64,000 nucleotides of DNA from Corythoichthys intestinalis (lineage: Eukaryota > Chordata > Actinopteri > Syngnathiformes > Syngnathidae), in contig NC_080410.1 of NCBI RefSeq assembly GCF_030265065.1, positions 49,768,398 to 49,832,397 of the forward strand. The letters are read 5' to 3'. Below are positions 10,712-23,483 of this stretch, piece by piece. The notes beneath the pieces are model-generated. The model was given only the letters and a program-made list of their open reading frames with translations, was not told where the DNA came from and did not search any database. Numbering within the stretch: position 1 is the stretch's first letter; each line of letters opens with the position of its first letter. The position numbers were made by a program, and so were the translations under genes.

Positions 10712-11684
10712 TAGAGATGTCCCGATCGACTGGGATGGATCGGGTCCGATCACGTCATTTTCAAAGTATCGGAATCGGCAAAAAAATATCGGCCATGCCT
10801 TTTTTTGATATATATATATTTTTTTTAGTTAATTTATTTTCTAATTGTATTTAACGTTACAGATATAACATGTTACACTTATCCAGAGTCTTTAGTTTAG
10901 GCTTAAGGTGGGGTTATCAAATTTATCCCAATAATGGCAGTAATTAATTTTTTTTAAATGTATCACGTTGAAATATTTAACGCAATTAATGAATGCGTTG
11001 CACGACCCACTCACGCACTGTTGCGCTCCATCTGTAATGGCGCCATTTTGCCAATATAGAGAGTTAAAGGCAGCGTAAAATGAGTAGAGTGAATTTTGGC
11101 AGCCTTTGGAACTTATTGTATTTGGCTCAAGCCTTACAGTCCCCTTCCTTCTGATTGGCAATAACTTGGGAAGCAAAGAGGGGAAGCAAGGTAAGATTTG
11201 ACACTTTTCTTAACTCCTTGAATTATATCGCATCGCAGAGAAGATATATGAATTGGTAGCACTACGCACAGTCGTGGTTTCACTTGTCATGGTTCCACTT
11301 CCCATCATGCATTGGGCATGGCCTTCAGTATCATTTACTGAAAGCTCAACAAATACACTAGATGGCAATATTTAGTCACAATACACAAAGTCACAAGTCT
11401 TTCTATCCGTGGATCCCTCTCACAGAAAGAATGTTAATAATGTCATAATAAACAAATACAGTACTTATGTACTGTATGTTGAATGTATATATTCGTCCGA
11501 GTTTTATTCATTTTTTTTCTTAATGCATTGCCAAAATGTATATAATCGTGAAAAATTATCGGGAATGATTGGAATTGAATCGGGAGCAAAAAAAAGCAAT
11601 CGGATCGGGAAATATCGGGATCGGCAGATACTCAAACTAAAACAATCGGATCGGGAGCAAAAAAACATGATCGGAACAACCCTA
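10712..11684. mobile_element. hAT MITE, TCCCGATC family, copy 1
   Basis: Exact 8-base duplication TTCATAAG (10704-10711 and 11685-11692). Ends are tagagatgtcccgatc on the left and, inward from the right, tagggttgttccgatcatg. No transposase. Like its sister copies it carries an internal block derived from the GGGCTGTC family (atcacgttgaaatatttaac) and from the TTAA palindrome family (ctttctatccgtggatccct). It sits inside Tc1 element E. Confidence 0.85.
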
Positions 11685-12042
11685 TTCATAAGTATTTGTA
11701 CCCCTGACAAAATCAGGGGTGATATTTAGTGCAGAAACCTTTGTTTGCAATTACAGAGGTCAGACACTTTCTGTTGTTCTTCACCAGGTTTTTACATATG
11801 GCGGAAAACACAGACAAAACTGAAAAAGCAGTTTCTGCTCTTGCACTCCTTTTTAAAATAAACTGCTGTATTTTAAGCCAAAAAAACTGTTGTGTTTGAT
11901 AGATCAATATTTCATGGCGCATTAAGCCCCCAAACTATTTTTAATTTTTCCGTTTTACCCTGAAAACCCCCTTTTACAGACGTCGCGCAACCGCTTTTGT
12001 TTCAACCCAGCCATAACCCAAAGGTAATTAATTATATTTAAT

Positions 12043-12447
12043 AGGGCCGGGCCAGCCTATACGCAGACTATGCAGCTGCTTAGGGCCCCTGACCACTAAG
12101 GGGCCCCCAATCTGGCAATTGTTTAATTTATATTCTATTTTGTTTACTACAGTTTGCTTTATTTGACTTTTGTGAGTTTTGATACTTGATTACAAGCTTA
12201 AAAAAAAGTTCTTTCTTTCCTCTTTTAGAAAAAACTTTGGCGCTATCTACTATAAGTACTGACAATCATTTGGGGTGAGAAGTTTGAAGTATGTAGTGCA
12301 ACAAAATCTGATTAATATACAAAATATGGACGTATGGGTTGGATTGCATGTATGGGTTTCACAGTACACTGTGACGAAATGGTGGGCCAAAAATATGGGC
12401 CCCTTTGCATTATTTTGCTTAGGGCCCCCAAATGGCCTGGGCCCCTG
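12043..12447. mobile_element. Small non-autonomous DNA element, AGGGCC ends
   Basis: Left end agggccgggccagcc and right end, read inward, ggggcccaggcc; subterminal copies of cttagggcccc occur at both sides (about 12080 and 12418). No coding capacity and no clear target duplication seen. Probably a hAT-type MITE. Confidence 0.5.
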
Positions 12448-12449
12448 AT

Positions 12450-13498
12450 TAGGGCTATCAAAGTTATCGCGTTAACGAGCGTTAATTAATTTTTAAAATT
12501 AATCACGTTAAAATATTTGATGCAATTAACGCATGCACTGAATGACCCGCTCACGCATTGCCTCAAACAGATTACAATGACACCGTTTATGGACATTAAG
12601 AGTGAAGAGAATGCCACCAGCCGCTTGGGGGCCGTGCCGTTCCATACTAATGTTATTCCTTCTACTAGTTGGAGAATTAGTAGTTGTGAGACGTTTATGC
12701 TGTTACATTGTGCTATTTGTGCTCCATGCGTATTATGTAAGTTTTCTTTCTTTTAGTGGCAATTATGTGTCTTTTGTTGTATTTTGGGTAAGATATGTAC
12801 AGAGATATATCTGTTATAAAGGCGAGTGGACACAGGCGTTCTTTGGGCTGTGCCGTTTATTGGCATACGCTTCTGCAACTCCTTCACAACAAACATAAGT
12901 ATCATTTAGTGAAAGCACAACAAAAATAACATTCCTATCCCTCAAAAAAAAAAAAAAAAAAAAAAAATTTTCAAAAAGAAAAGCACCTCAGTCTGTAGTA
13001 ATGAGGCCCTATTCTCACACAGTTAAACAACAATGCAAAGTGAACTGGCATGAACTGGCAACTTACTCAGACTTTGGTCACTCTATTCTTATTATTGTTA
13101 TTTTTATTCTTATTATATTAACTCTACTTTTGATTGAAAATTTGACAAATTTTATTAAAAGGAAAACATGAAGAGGGGTTTTAATATAAAATTACTATAA
13201 CTTGTAACTATAACATTTAGCTTTTAAGAACTGCAAGTCTTTCTATCCGTGGATCACTTTAACAGAAAGAATGTTAATAATGCCATTTGTGGATTTATTG
13301 TTATAATATACAAATACAGTACATGTACAGTATGTTGTAAGTATATATCCGTCTTGTGTCTTATCTTTCCATTCCAACAATAGTTTACAGAAAAATATGG
13401 CATATTTTAGAGATGGTTTGAATTGCGATTAATTACGATTAATTAATGTTTAAGCTGTGATTAACTCGATTAAAAATTTTAATCATTTGACAGCCCTA
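12450..13498. mobile_element. hAT-like MITE, GGGCTGTC family, copy 1
   Basis: Ends tagggctatcaaagttatcg and, inward from the right, tagggctgtcaaatgatt. Carries caattaacgcatgcactg near the left and a block ending ctttctatccgtggatcac, which comes from the TTAA palindrome family. A long A run lies at about 12945-12967. No transposase. Confidence 0.7.
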
Positions 13499-14229
13499 AT
13501 TTTTATTATTCAAAATGTCTGTCATTTTTAGCTCAGAATCATTGACTGATGTCTAATATTTCGATTTAAAAAAAAAAAAAAAAACACTTAAAAAAAAATT
13601 ATTCACTCGCATATTTTTAACTTTTACACAAGTGCCGTCACAATGAAAAAAATGGTGTCTGTAAAAAAGTCATGGATATCAACCTCATAACTATCACTTA
13701 CTTGTATTTTTTTTTTTTTGTTACGGTCACATTTTCTCCGATATGTTAGATGATAAAATAATCGACCCAAACAAAGAAAAATTGAAAAATTAAAAAAAAA
13801 CGTTTAAAAGGGTAAATATATGAAAATCTCAACCACTCCTTGATGTCTGCGATTTCTGCATCGCGGCCCTTGTTATATTACCATGTTTCACCCATAAAAT
13901 CCTAAAAAAAAATCCAGCTGTGGCCATTCAAAGCTGTGTCTTGACACTCAGTGATACATGCGACATGGAGTTTTTGGATCGAAATGAGGTAAGTACGCGA
14001 TAAAGTCATGGCGTCTGTTATTCTGCTCTTGCGTGCTCTCACCTCCAGATAGGGTTTTGCTGTTTAAAAAACCTTAAAAAAAAAAAAAAAAAAAAAAATG
14101 CTCTCCTGTTCTAAATTTTTCTTCCCCAAAAAAATTGAGATTTTAAGCTTTCCAACGATGTATCACGCATGCATATTGGACAATTTTGAAATTTGGCCAA
14201 ATTGGGGATCTCAGAGCGGAACTTCAAGT

Positions 14230-15339
14230 CACCTGAGTGAAGGGGTGAAAGTGGACGGGAACGGTCAGGAACGCAGTTCCAGTATAAGATTCAGGGCCGG
14301 AACGCTGTTCCGGTATACGGTGCTTTGATTCCGAAAATACGACGGCAATTGTCAAAACGCTATGTAAAAAAAAAATAAAATATAAAGCTGCCACACATGC
14401 ATTTTATCTCCAAGAAGAAAACAATCTACCAACATCAGATTTACATAAACAAGAGTTAACAACAAGCATAATAAAGTGCTTGTGTAGCGTAATCCGTTTC
14501 CACCGATAGTTATTATTTATTTTATTCCAGGGACGGCATGGAGGTTTCCCCAGCTGCTGCAGTTATCAGTCTGACATTGACGAATCACGTCAATGTGCGA
14601 ATGCAAACAAAACGCCTGGGCTCATTTATCCGTTCAATTGGCTGACATACTGACATGTGATCACCAGAGATAGTTAGCTCTGATTGGTTCAAAAGTGAAA
14701 AAAAAAAAAAGGCAATGCAACATAAAATTTATCAAATCTTTAAGAGCAAGGAAAGAATTAGGGTGGCTTATTTATCATATTTAGTTTTATTTGCTCTGAT
14801 GGGGAGGTTCAGAACATCTTGACTGTCAATGTGCACTTTGGACTTCATTTATGTTAGGCTACTTATTCATTTCCTTATGATTTAAAAAAGTCAATGTTTG
14901 CGCGATCTTCAAAATATATTCCATTTCCCTCTGCATAGTGTGTCATTTGTACTTATTTTTCTGAATGTATGTTACTTATACCTTTTTTATTTAAAAAAAC
15001 AAAACAAAAATGTTTACATTATCTTCAAATTTAATATACATCCATTGTTTTTAAGAAGTGAAAACTGAGATTTGGCATTTAGTATGTGAGGAAATGAGGG
15101 AAAATAAAAATTAGGAGACGGAGGTTGGGGTTACAGCTGTTTTTGTTAACTTTTATTTTGCAAATCATTGAAAAAATACAATTTTGAATAAAAATCAGTT
15201 TTTTATGTGTAATAGAAATAACTGACAAAAACAGTTTTCTTTGCATTTCAGTAGTTTTGCCCCCCACCCAAAAAAATAAATAAATAACGCCAGGCAGTTC
15301 CGGCAAGAAATTCTAACCACTTTCACCCCTGCTTGAGTG
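14230..15339. mobile_element. DNA element with GGGGTGAAAGTGG inverted ends
   Basis: Inverted ends contain gagtgaaggggtgaaagtgg at about 14235 and its near complement at about 15316. Subterminal ccggaac motifs recur at both sides. No coding frame recognised. It lies at the right edge of the composite insertion. Confidence 0.55.
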
Positions 15340-15460
15340 TTTTCCGCCATATGGAAACAGGCATTTCAACTCATTCCTCCAGACAAATCTTTTCTAGATC
15401 TGTCAGGTTTTGGGGCTGCTGTTGATTTTTAGCTCCATCCAAACATTTTTTTTCTATTGG

Positions 15461-16965
15461 ATTAAAGTGTGTACGACAGGATAAAAAAGTCTTAAATAGC
15501 ATCATTATGTGAATTAAAATGTTATTTTGAGACGATTCGACTATACACAACAAATTGGCAAAGCACAGATGACGAGAAATTAGTCTTTTAATCTGCCGGT
15601 TAGCCACGCCTACCATTATAGGGCTTTAGCGTCCCTAGCTGGTGGATGACGTTTGCTGGATCACGATGTCATCTTTTATAATTCAGCTCACTGAGAAGGA
15701 ATTATTCAGAACGAGGAAAATGCGATGAAGAGAGCCGCAAAATGTCATTGTTTCAATCTCTCTACTCCAATATGTTTACAGGATACCAAGTATTTTTCCC
15801 CAATTGCTAAATAAATTGTATGGTCATGACAAATAACAGTCTTGTACTAAATGGAATATGAAATAATATATTTTTAACAGATACACCTAGACGTGAGCAT
15901 ATTACCCCCGTGCTATCATCACTCCACTGGCTTCCAGTCCATTTTAGAATTGATTTCAAACTTTTACTGTTTGTTTTTAATTCTATTAATGGCCAGGCTC
16001 AATCTTATTTATCGGAAATTTTAACTTTCCGTAACTCTGGCAGGACTCTTCGCTCGACCGGCCAGCTTCTTTTAGATGTTCCGAGGTCAAAACAGTGGGG
16101 AGACCGATCCTTTGCGGTTGCTGGCCCCAGGCTGTGGAATAGCCTTCCCCCTGAAATCCGCACCACAACGGATGTAGGTCTTTTTAAGTCTGGGCTAAAA
16201 ACACACCTTTTTAGACTCGACTTTTACACAGATTAGGATAGTTTTATTTGCTTAAGGGTTTTTTTAATGTCTTTGGATTTTATCGGTTTTATTGTTTTAT
16301 TTGCTGGACTTTTATCGCGATGCGCTCTTTGTTTTATTTTTTTATTCTTATTTTATTTATTTATTTTTAATGTCATTGAATAATATTTTCCTGCCTTTTA
16401 TTTATCTTGAGCCATGTTTTGTTGTAAAGCACTTTGAGGGCCTTTCGGGTTTTGTAAAGGGCTATATAAATAAATTTGACTGATTGATGGAAATATTTAA
16501 AATGCATTTATTCAGTACAACATGGCAAAAAAAATAACTCCATTATGGTCAAAACTGTCCACTTCTTGCACCTCCCGAACGATATATTATGCCACCGGAA
16601 TTAGTCAGGCTTTTGTCATTTCCCTGCCCCGGCTTCGGACAGCGTAAACAAACCAGGGGGCGTGACAGCTAGCCGACATGCTAACCGAGTGATGTTTCAA
16701 AGTCTATTCTCGGCTTTCGAAGCGAAAAATCAATCCAAACTACTCAGGATAATATCACACAGCGGCGGGGTTGTCGATTGTCTTCGCCGATCGGCAACCC
16801 GCCCGGCGGCGAGCATGTTACAGCTTGTCCCCTGCTGCTGGCAGGAGAGCATGTTTGCCGGGGAAGCAGCTGGAGAATTACCCCCGGACAAACCGGCCGA
16901 CGTCGGAGGAGCGCGTAGCTGCCACATGGTCAACACGAAAACACGTAAATTAATGCTTAACTATG
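15461..16965. mobile_element. TTAA-flanked long repeat, copy A, split by a LINE
   Basis: The left end is ttaaagtgtgtacgacagg, at a TTAA that would belong to the Tc1 gene it interrupts. Sequence from here matches copies B and C (gacgagaaattag, gccacgcctaccattatagg, caaaatgtcattgttt). A LINE tail interrupts it at about 15882-16489. Homology continues to gtgacagctagccgacatgc and the cgcccggcgg region; the right end is not clear. The 111-codon open frame at 16662-16997 has no recognisable domain. Confidence 0.6.
15882..16489 (+). mobile_element. L2/Rex1-like LINE 3' fragment
   Basis: The plus-strand frame at 15910-16236 carries SLHWLPVHFRIDFKLLLF, then YLSEIL, DVPRSK, FAVAGPRLWNSLPPEIR and LFKSGLKTHLF, the C-terminal part of the endonuclease/reverse transcriptase protein of L2/Rex1-type LINEs. 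The tail ends gggctatataaataaatttg with gattgatgg, as these LINEs do. It is 5' truncated: no polymerase domain. It landed in TTAA repeat copy A. Confidence 0.75.
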
Positions 16966-17044
16966 CGGCGAAGACAAACAGTAAGAGAGCGGCGTGAAGT
17001 TGTTGCGCAACTTACATGGCAGGATGTGTGTGAAGTATTCATTA

Positions 17045-17288
17045 ATTACCTTCGTTTTATGGCTGGGTTGAAACAGGCCGTTGCGCCACCTCTGTAAACG
17101 GGGGTTTTCAGGGTAAAACGGACAAATTAAAAAAAGCTTCATGCGCCATGAATCTGCTATGGCAGCATTTAGACATTGTTCTATCAAACACAACAGTTGT
17201 TTTGGCTTAAAATACAAGTTTCTTTTAAAGAGGAGTGCAAGAGCAGAAACTGTTTTTTCAGTCTTATCTGTGTTTTCCGCCCCATGCA
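17045..17288. repeat. Second copy of the CGGAAAACAC-end sequence
   Basis: Inverted relative to 11802-12042, sharing ctgaaaaaacagtttctgctcttgcactcct-like and gttgaaacaggccgttgcgc-like parts and ending gtgttttccgcc. Confidence 0.6.
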
Positions 17289-17299
17289 TGTTAAATATT

Positions 17300-17528
17300 G
17301 CAATTGATTCTGAAAATATAGGTGATCATCTCTGCCATTGTTGATTTTTGTGCATTTAGCATAAAATCTGAGAACTTTATATCCATTTTACGTTTTATTA
17401 TACTCCTATAAAAAATAATTTATCGAGATTTTTTAGGGAATTACTTTATTTATTTATTTATTTTTGATGCCGCTGCTAATGGAGACTCTTATATGCCTAA
17501 GGGAGGTGCCCGTTTTGGTTTTGAACAT
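17300..17528. repeat. 3' flank block of locus 2, shared with gene 1 and with gene 5 intron
   Basis: The block (gtgatcat, gatgccgctgct, atgcctaagggaggtgcccg) is also found 3' of gene 1 at 4075-4330, and in intron 3 of gene 5 at about 61370-61625. In locus 2 it is cut by a foldback Tc1 element and continues at 18943. Confidence 0.65.
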
Positions 17529-17529
17529 A

Positions 17530-18940
<1,411 letters not shown>

Positions 18941-19953
18941 TATTTGAATTTTAAGTTTTTGAAAACAGGCCGCCTACATAGTGGCCCTTCCTCCTGTCAA
19001 CTTATCGTGAAGTCTATGAAAGGTACACATTGTCACTGTAGGACAAAATAAGTCAGTCCGAACTAGTTTTTAATATTTTATTTTGAATGGCTTGTAAAGT
19101 CCATGAATCCCTTGGTGGGTGAGGCAGGCCCTTGGTACCAGGCATAAGTACTGTCGCTTCTTTTGACACAAGTGTAGTTTTGGGCCCGCCTCCTCTGGGC
19201 ATCCCCGGAAAAAAGTCGGTCGACCGGCACACTGTAGGGCCGCTCACATCGCACGGAATGGCATAGCAGGACTCAATCTGAAGGCAAACCGAAAGATTAA
19301 AACACGTTGGCATGAATGCTAAAACCCACTGAACGAACCAGTTCTTTGAGTTTCTAGCTTACATTCACAGCCTAGTTTGTAATGTTGCAAAAGGTTCTTT
19401 TGGGTGTTGCTCAAAGCCTGCCATGGCTGAAGAAAGTCACATGAGGAAATGTGCAGCGTGCCGTCACGATGCAGTCTGGCTGTAATGGCAGAAAACGGAG
19501 GGTGCTTATGAAGGGAATAATATCTTTTCGTATTTACTGATTGATTGTTTGTATTACTCTAACAAAATTAATATAAAATAAATAGCACTTCTACCACAGT
19601 TTAAGGAAAATAAGCAGAATATAGGGCATAAGAGATACATGACTCCTTCTTATCACGGAAGCCCAATGTGTGAGTCATGCAACTGACTGAACAAGATTGA
19701 CACTGACAAGGCAAAACATCTATAAGCCCACGTCTGCACCACCAATTCTTCCAATAAGTTCTTCCGGACCGTCCAGAACAAATGGCAGGACATCTTCCCT
19801 TGACAACGATCATTCGATAAGGAGGAACCCGCGACTTATAAGTGGCGCTGAGGTGGCAAAATCCACAACCCCTGTTGCCCTGACAACAGTAACTCCCGAA
19901 TCCTCCTGTCCAATCCACAAACAGACAATAATCCTAAACAAAACCCAAGCATA

Positions 19954-20203
19954 TGTGACGGATACAAGCAGGTCCGCGTGTGTGAGGCGGTGCGTGGAAA
20001 ACCTTCCCTAAGATGCCTTCAAGTAGGCAAGCTGATGGCTGTACCATTGGATCGAGCCTTTATGGCGGAGTGGTTAGCGTTCCAACACTGTTGATATTGA
20101 GCGCGTCGTGCAAAGCGCCGTGGGTTCGCGTTTCAGCCTGGTCAGAGGTGGGAGAGGTGGGAGCAGATAGCGTCGGGGCACAGCGCGTTTCAAACTGGTT
20201 ACA
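19954..20203. mobile_element. 250-base insertion with TG...CA ends and a tRNA-like core
   Basis: Present in locus 2 but absent from the matching place in gene 1 (caagcatacccttctg at about 5217). Flanked by CATA. It starts tgtgacggat and ends tggttaca. Inside, at about 20056-20137, is a tRNA-like sequence. It could be a tRNA-derived SINE or a small LTR-type (TRIM or solo) remnant; I cannot decide. Confidence 0.55.
20056..20137 (+). other. tRNA-like sequence with Pol III A and B box motifs
   Basis: Contains tggcggagtgg, a good match to the Pol III A box as found in Leu/Ser-type tRNAs, and about 50 bases further ggttcgcgttt, an imperfect B box. The acceptor stem does not pair convincingly, so it is more likely a SINE head or tRNA-derived relic than a functional tRNA gene. 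Confidence 0.4.
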
Positions 20204-20579
20204 CATATTCTTCTGTCCTCAGCCCACCCAGCGAGAGCCTTCAAAAAACATTGAATAACTAATCGTCTTTTTTTTCTTGGGAACCTTTTGTCAACTTGTG
20301 ATATGGTGACCTTGGAAGGAGTCTGCTGCCTTGCCTGAGTCAGTTTCCGTTGTGTCTTGCCGTTTGATCGCTGTCTATCTGAAAAAATTGTCAACTTCTA
20401 CAAAGCCTTTTTCTAGCTTTCAAAAGGGAGTCAGTACAAGAGGTTTAGACAAGTGTGAACGCGCGGAGTTTGCCCCTTTTGGCCAAGTTGTCGGTGTCTC
20501 GTCGGCCCGGGTCGTTGGAGGGCGGTTAAACTGGCGTGATTCTGGCAATCTGGCTAAAAGGTCAGATTCCTTCACTTAA

Positions 20580-22107
20580 AGTGCCTGTGACACGAAAAAG
20601 CATGTTTATTTCATAATACACGCGGTATTTTATGCTCCTGAATGATATGGACCGACCGCTTGGATGTGTGTGGAAGCGATCGCTATATTTATTAAGTTTT
20701 TCCAATCCCGCACCTTGAAAATGAGTGACTTCCGGCTTCGATCTTTTATTGAGGAGGACGGCGCTGTGACGTGTACGAGAGAAGGAGTCCTCTTCATTAT
20801 ACAGCAGTACTGTTGTGTATGAGGACTAAGGATTCAGTTGATTTTGCGGATTAATACGTTTATTTTTCGCATCACGCCAGCCAAACGGCTGCAGAAAAAT
20901 CTTACTGTATGAGGGAGAGGCGTGTGCGCCTTTTTGGAGTTTCAAAAGGTTCCCATTCACCGTGGATATTGGCCAAAACAAGCCCTACTACTGTGGGACC
21001 ATTAGACTTATGAGGAAGTGAGTAAACATTGTGTTTTGTATTATGTCAAATACTGGGATCATTTTAATATGTAGGTGGCTTGCATTTTGTGGCTGACATG
21101 CATGCAGGGTGGCTATTTTTCGGCACAACACCGGCGGATTGTCGCACATCCACCCACCGGGAGAGCAATATATTCGGCTTATTGTGCTCATGCCCGGTGT
21201 TCTGTCAAATTTTCCGACCGATCAGAAATTGCAACTTTGAGTTAAAAATAGCCACAAATACAGCGATTACAAAGTAAACACTACAAACTTTCTTTAAATT
21301 AAGGACTACTTACGTTTGATCATTGATAGGCATGTAAAAAGCTCTCCTCATGCACATTAGCTGCACAACAATTGCAGCCGCCCTCCTCCAGGGAACGAGC
21401 TGTAAATTGCTATCCGGCAAAGACAATCGACAACCCAGTCGTCATGTCAAAACATCCGGGCTAGTTATGTGTGATTTTCCGCTTCAAAGACTTTGAAACA
21501 TCACTCGGTTCGGGTTAGCATGTCGGCTAGCTGTCACGCCTCTTGGCTTGTTTACATTCTCCCAAGCCGGGGAAGGAAAATGACATAAGCCTGATTTAGG
21601 TGTCATAAAATATCGTTCGGCAGAAGCGACAGTAAAGGTGAAGTCAACAGTTTGGACCATTATGGTGTCATTTTGCCATATCATCTTGAATAAATGCATT
21701 TTTATTATTTCATATTCCATTTAGCACAAGACTGTTATTTGTCATGAACATGCCATTTATTTAGCAATTGGGGAAATACTTGGATAAAAAGAATATCCTG
21801 TAAAAATATTGAAGAGACAGAAACAATGACATTTTGCGGCTCTCTTCGTCGCATTTTCCTCGTTCTGAATAATTCCCCCTCAATGGGCTGAATAGTAAAA
21901 CCGATGAGCCCAGTCTACCGCTGACGTCATCCACCTGTTGGGGACGCTAAAGCCCTATAATGGTAGGCGTGGCTAACTGGCAGGTTAGACTAATTTCTCG
22001 TCATCTGCGCTTTGCTAAATGGTTGTTTATAGTCGAATCGTCTCAAAATATGATTCTAATTCACAAAATAATGCTATTTAAGACTTTTTTCTCCTGTCGT
22101 ATGCTCT
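20580..22107. mobile_element. TTAA-flanked long repeat, copy B (inverted)
   Basis: About 1.5 kb in intron 3 of locus 2. Left end ttaaagtgcctgtgacacg; right end, inward, agcatacgacaggag; left flank TTAA, right flank ATAA. It matches copy C in inverted orientation. Gene 1's intron 3 has the undisturbed target ttcacttaaagcacg at about 5560. It holds a GC-rich centre (gtgacagctagccgacatg on the complement) and no convincing protein. The TTAA target and inverted ends fit a piggyBac-type non-autonomous element. Confidence 0.75.
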
Positions 22108-22624
22108 ATAAAGGACATCTTAAAAATTTGAATGCAAGATTAGTTTGCATTTCAAGTAAACTTGCAAAGTTTAATTCACTAAAAGTGATTGTGAGCCAAT
22201 CCTTTTTTCCCCACTAGTAGGGGTTTAGCAGTTAAAATTCATTCACTGCTGGTAGTGAATAAATTAGTTGAAATATTTTTTTCCAACCAACATTGATTGA
22301 AAGTTTCCTACATGAAACAGGAGAATGTTTATACCCATTAATAGATACTCCGTGTCCTTGGACAGAATGACTCCACATGCTGCAGCGCTAGATGCGGTGT
22401 AGATGGCATGAAAAAGCCTTTCAGGCCCTTTAAAGGTCTGGGGAGAAAAATAAGCATTGTTAAATTTTCATACAGGCAAACACATATAGCATAGCATTAG
22501 CATTTTACCCTGGTAAGTTGGATGTCATACTTGATGGGTTGGCCAAAGTCATTATCATCCTTCAATTTACCAACTTTGGCAGTGATGACTAAAAGCAGGA
22601 TAGTTGTTAATATGCAATCAAGTA

Positions 22625-23483
22625 CCATAATTTTCGGACTATAAGCCGCTACTTTTTCCCCTCTTTTTTGCTTCCTGCGCCTTATAGTCCAGTGTGGCTT
22701 ATTTGTTGATTTAATTGGGTTAATAGGTAAGAATGTTTTTCCCTGTGGTGTCAAGACAGTCATAATTATGATATGACGCCATCATTGGCATTACTGAATG
22801 CTGATGACGGATGTCATTGAGTGTTATCAGGCAAATTATGTCACTTACTCCAGTTATGTCCAGCTCAGATCTTTTAAATCCATTCAATAGTGAGATAATT
22901 TGCCGGATAACACTCAATGACATCTGTTATAAGCATTCATTAATGCTCATGACAGTGTCATTTCATAACTATAAATGTCTAATGACAGTCTTATGGCGCC
23001 ACTGTCAAAGTGTTACCAAAGACCATAACTAGCAATTAATGAAACAACTGGAACAGCAACTGAAGAAAAAATTAGCACAAAACATGAATTCTGAATGTCA
23101 TTTACATCTGTAGTGCTGCAATGAATGCTAGGAGGCATGTTGGACAACAACAGTGTTGACAGCAGGTGCCAGAAGAGTTTGACTGTCTCGCCCAAGGGAG
23201 CAGTGATGGCCAAATAAAGCTTCTTGAAGCAATGAAGATTGGCAGCCAATTGGTTCAAAGCTTCATGGTGGTTCATTGGGTCATATAACAGTCATATGAT
23301 GCCGCTATCGAATAAAGTGTTACCGGTTAATATCTTTGGGTGTAAATATCTCATAATACAGTGAGGACCGCTGCGGTTTATAGTCCAATGCGGCTTATCT
23401 ATGAACAAATGTCGTTTTGGTGTCAAATTTGGTGGGTGGCGGCTTATAGTCAGGTGCAGCTTATAGTGCGAAAATTACGGTAA
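22625..23483. mobile_element. MITE with TAATTTTCGGACTATAAG ends
   Basis: Left end ccataattttcggactataa; right end, inward, accgtaattttcgcactata. It lies in the 3' part of locus 2 and is absent from the matching place in gene 1 (about 6060-6080). A related truncated copy lies at 41818-42600. Internal copies of tgacagtcttatggcgcc and cagtgttgacagcaggtg are shared with that copy. No coding capacity. Confidence 0.6.

Larger units (their letters stand above)
11802..15347. mobile_element. Composite insertion with CGGAAAACAC ends
   Basis: Flanked by catatgg on both sides (11795-11801 and 15348-15354). The ends read cggaaaacac and gtgttttccgc. The left 240 bases recur, inverted, at about 17045-17288, including the gcgcaaccg and ctgaaaacccc parts. 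The interior is largely filled by later elements (12043-12447, 12450-13498 and 14230-15339), and almost nothing of the right half of the original element remains. Confidence 0.55.
11693..15480 (-). mobile_element. Tc1-like element E transposase remnant, split by insertions
   Basis: Minus-strand transposase tail ([24 protein letters not shown]) lies at about 11725-11795 and resumes at about 15348-15465 with NFNPIEKKC-like, NLTDLEKICLEE residues. Between them sits a 3.5 kb insertion flanked by CATATGG. The upstream part of the gene is lost where a TTAA element begins at about 15461. Confidence 0.65.
19078..22588 (-). pseudogene. TIMP locus 2, decayed copy
   Basis: Recognisable exons on the minus strand: exon 2 at 22509-22588 (ITAKVGKLKDD), exon 3 at 22335-22437 (FKGPERLFHAIYT, AACGV), exon 4 at 19358-19479 (SSCDFLQPW, GCECK) and exon 5 at 19078-19277 (ESCYAIPCDVSG). 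Exons 2 and 3 are intact and close to gene 1. The exon 4 donor reads AAG/CT instead of AAG/GT; the nearby in-exon GTAAG would lead at once to a stop in exon 5. Exon 5 has a one-base deletion against gene 1 about 37 codons in, moving the YTCVK...YAWYQG part out of frame. No exon 1 was found between 22589 and 24123. Intron 3 has gained a 1.5 kb TTAA repeat and a 250-base insertion. It cannot make a normal TIMP. Confidence 0.85.

Noticed and set aside
16662-16997. 111-codon open frame in TTAA repeat copy A
   Set aside because: GC-rich part of a repeat; copies B and C do not keep a matching frame that I can see, and no domain is recognisable.
20056-20137. Functional tRNA gene
   Set aside because: A and B box motifs are present, but the B box is imperfect and no acceptor stem pairs; it sits inside an insertion missing from the sister locus.
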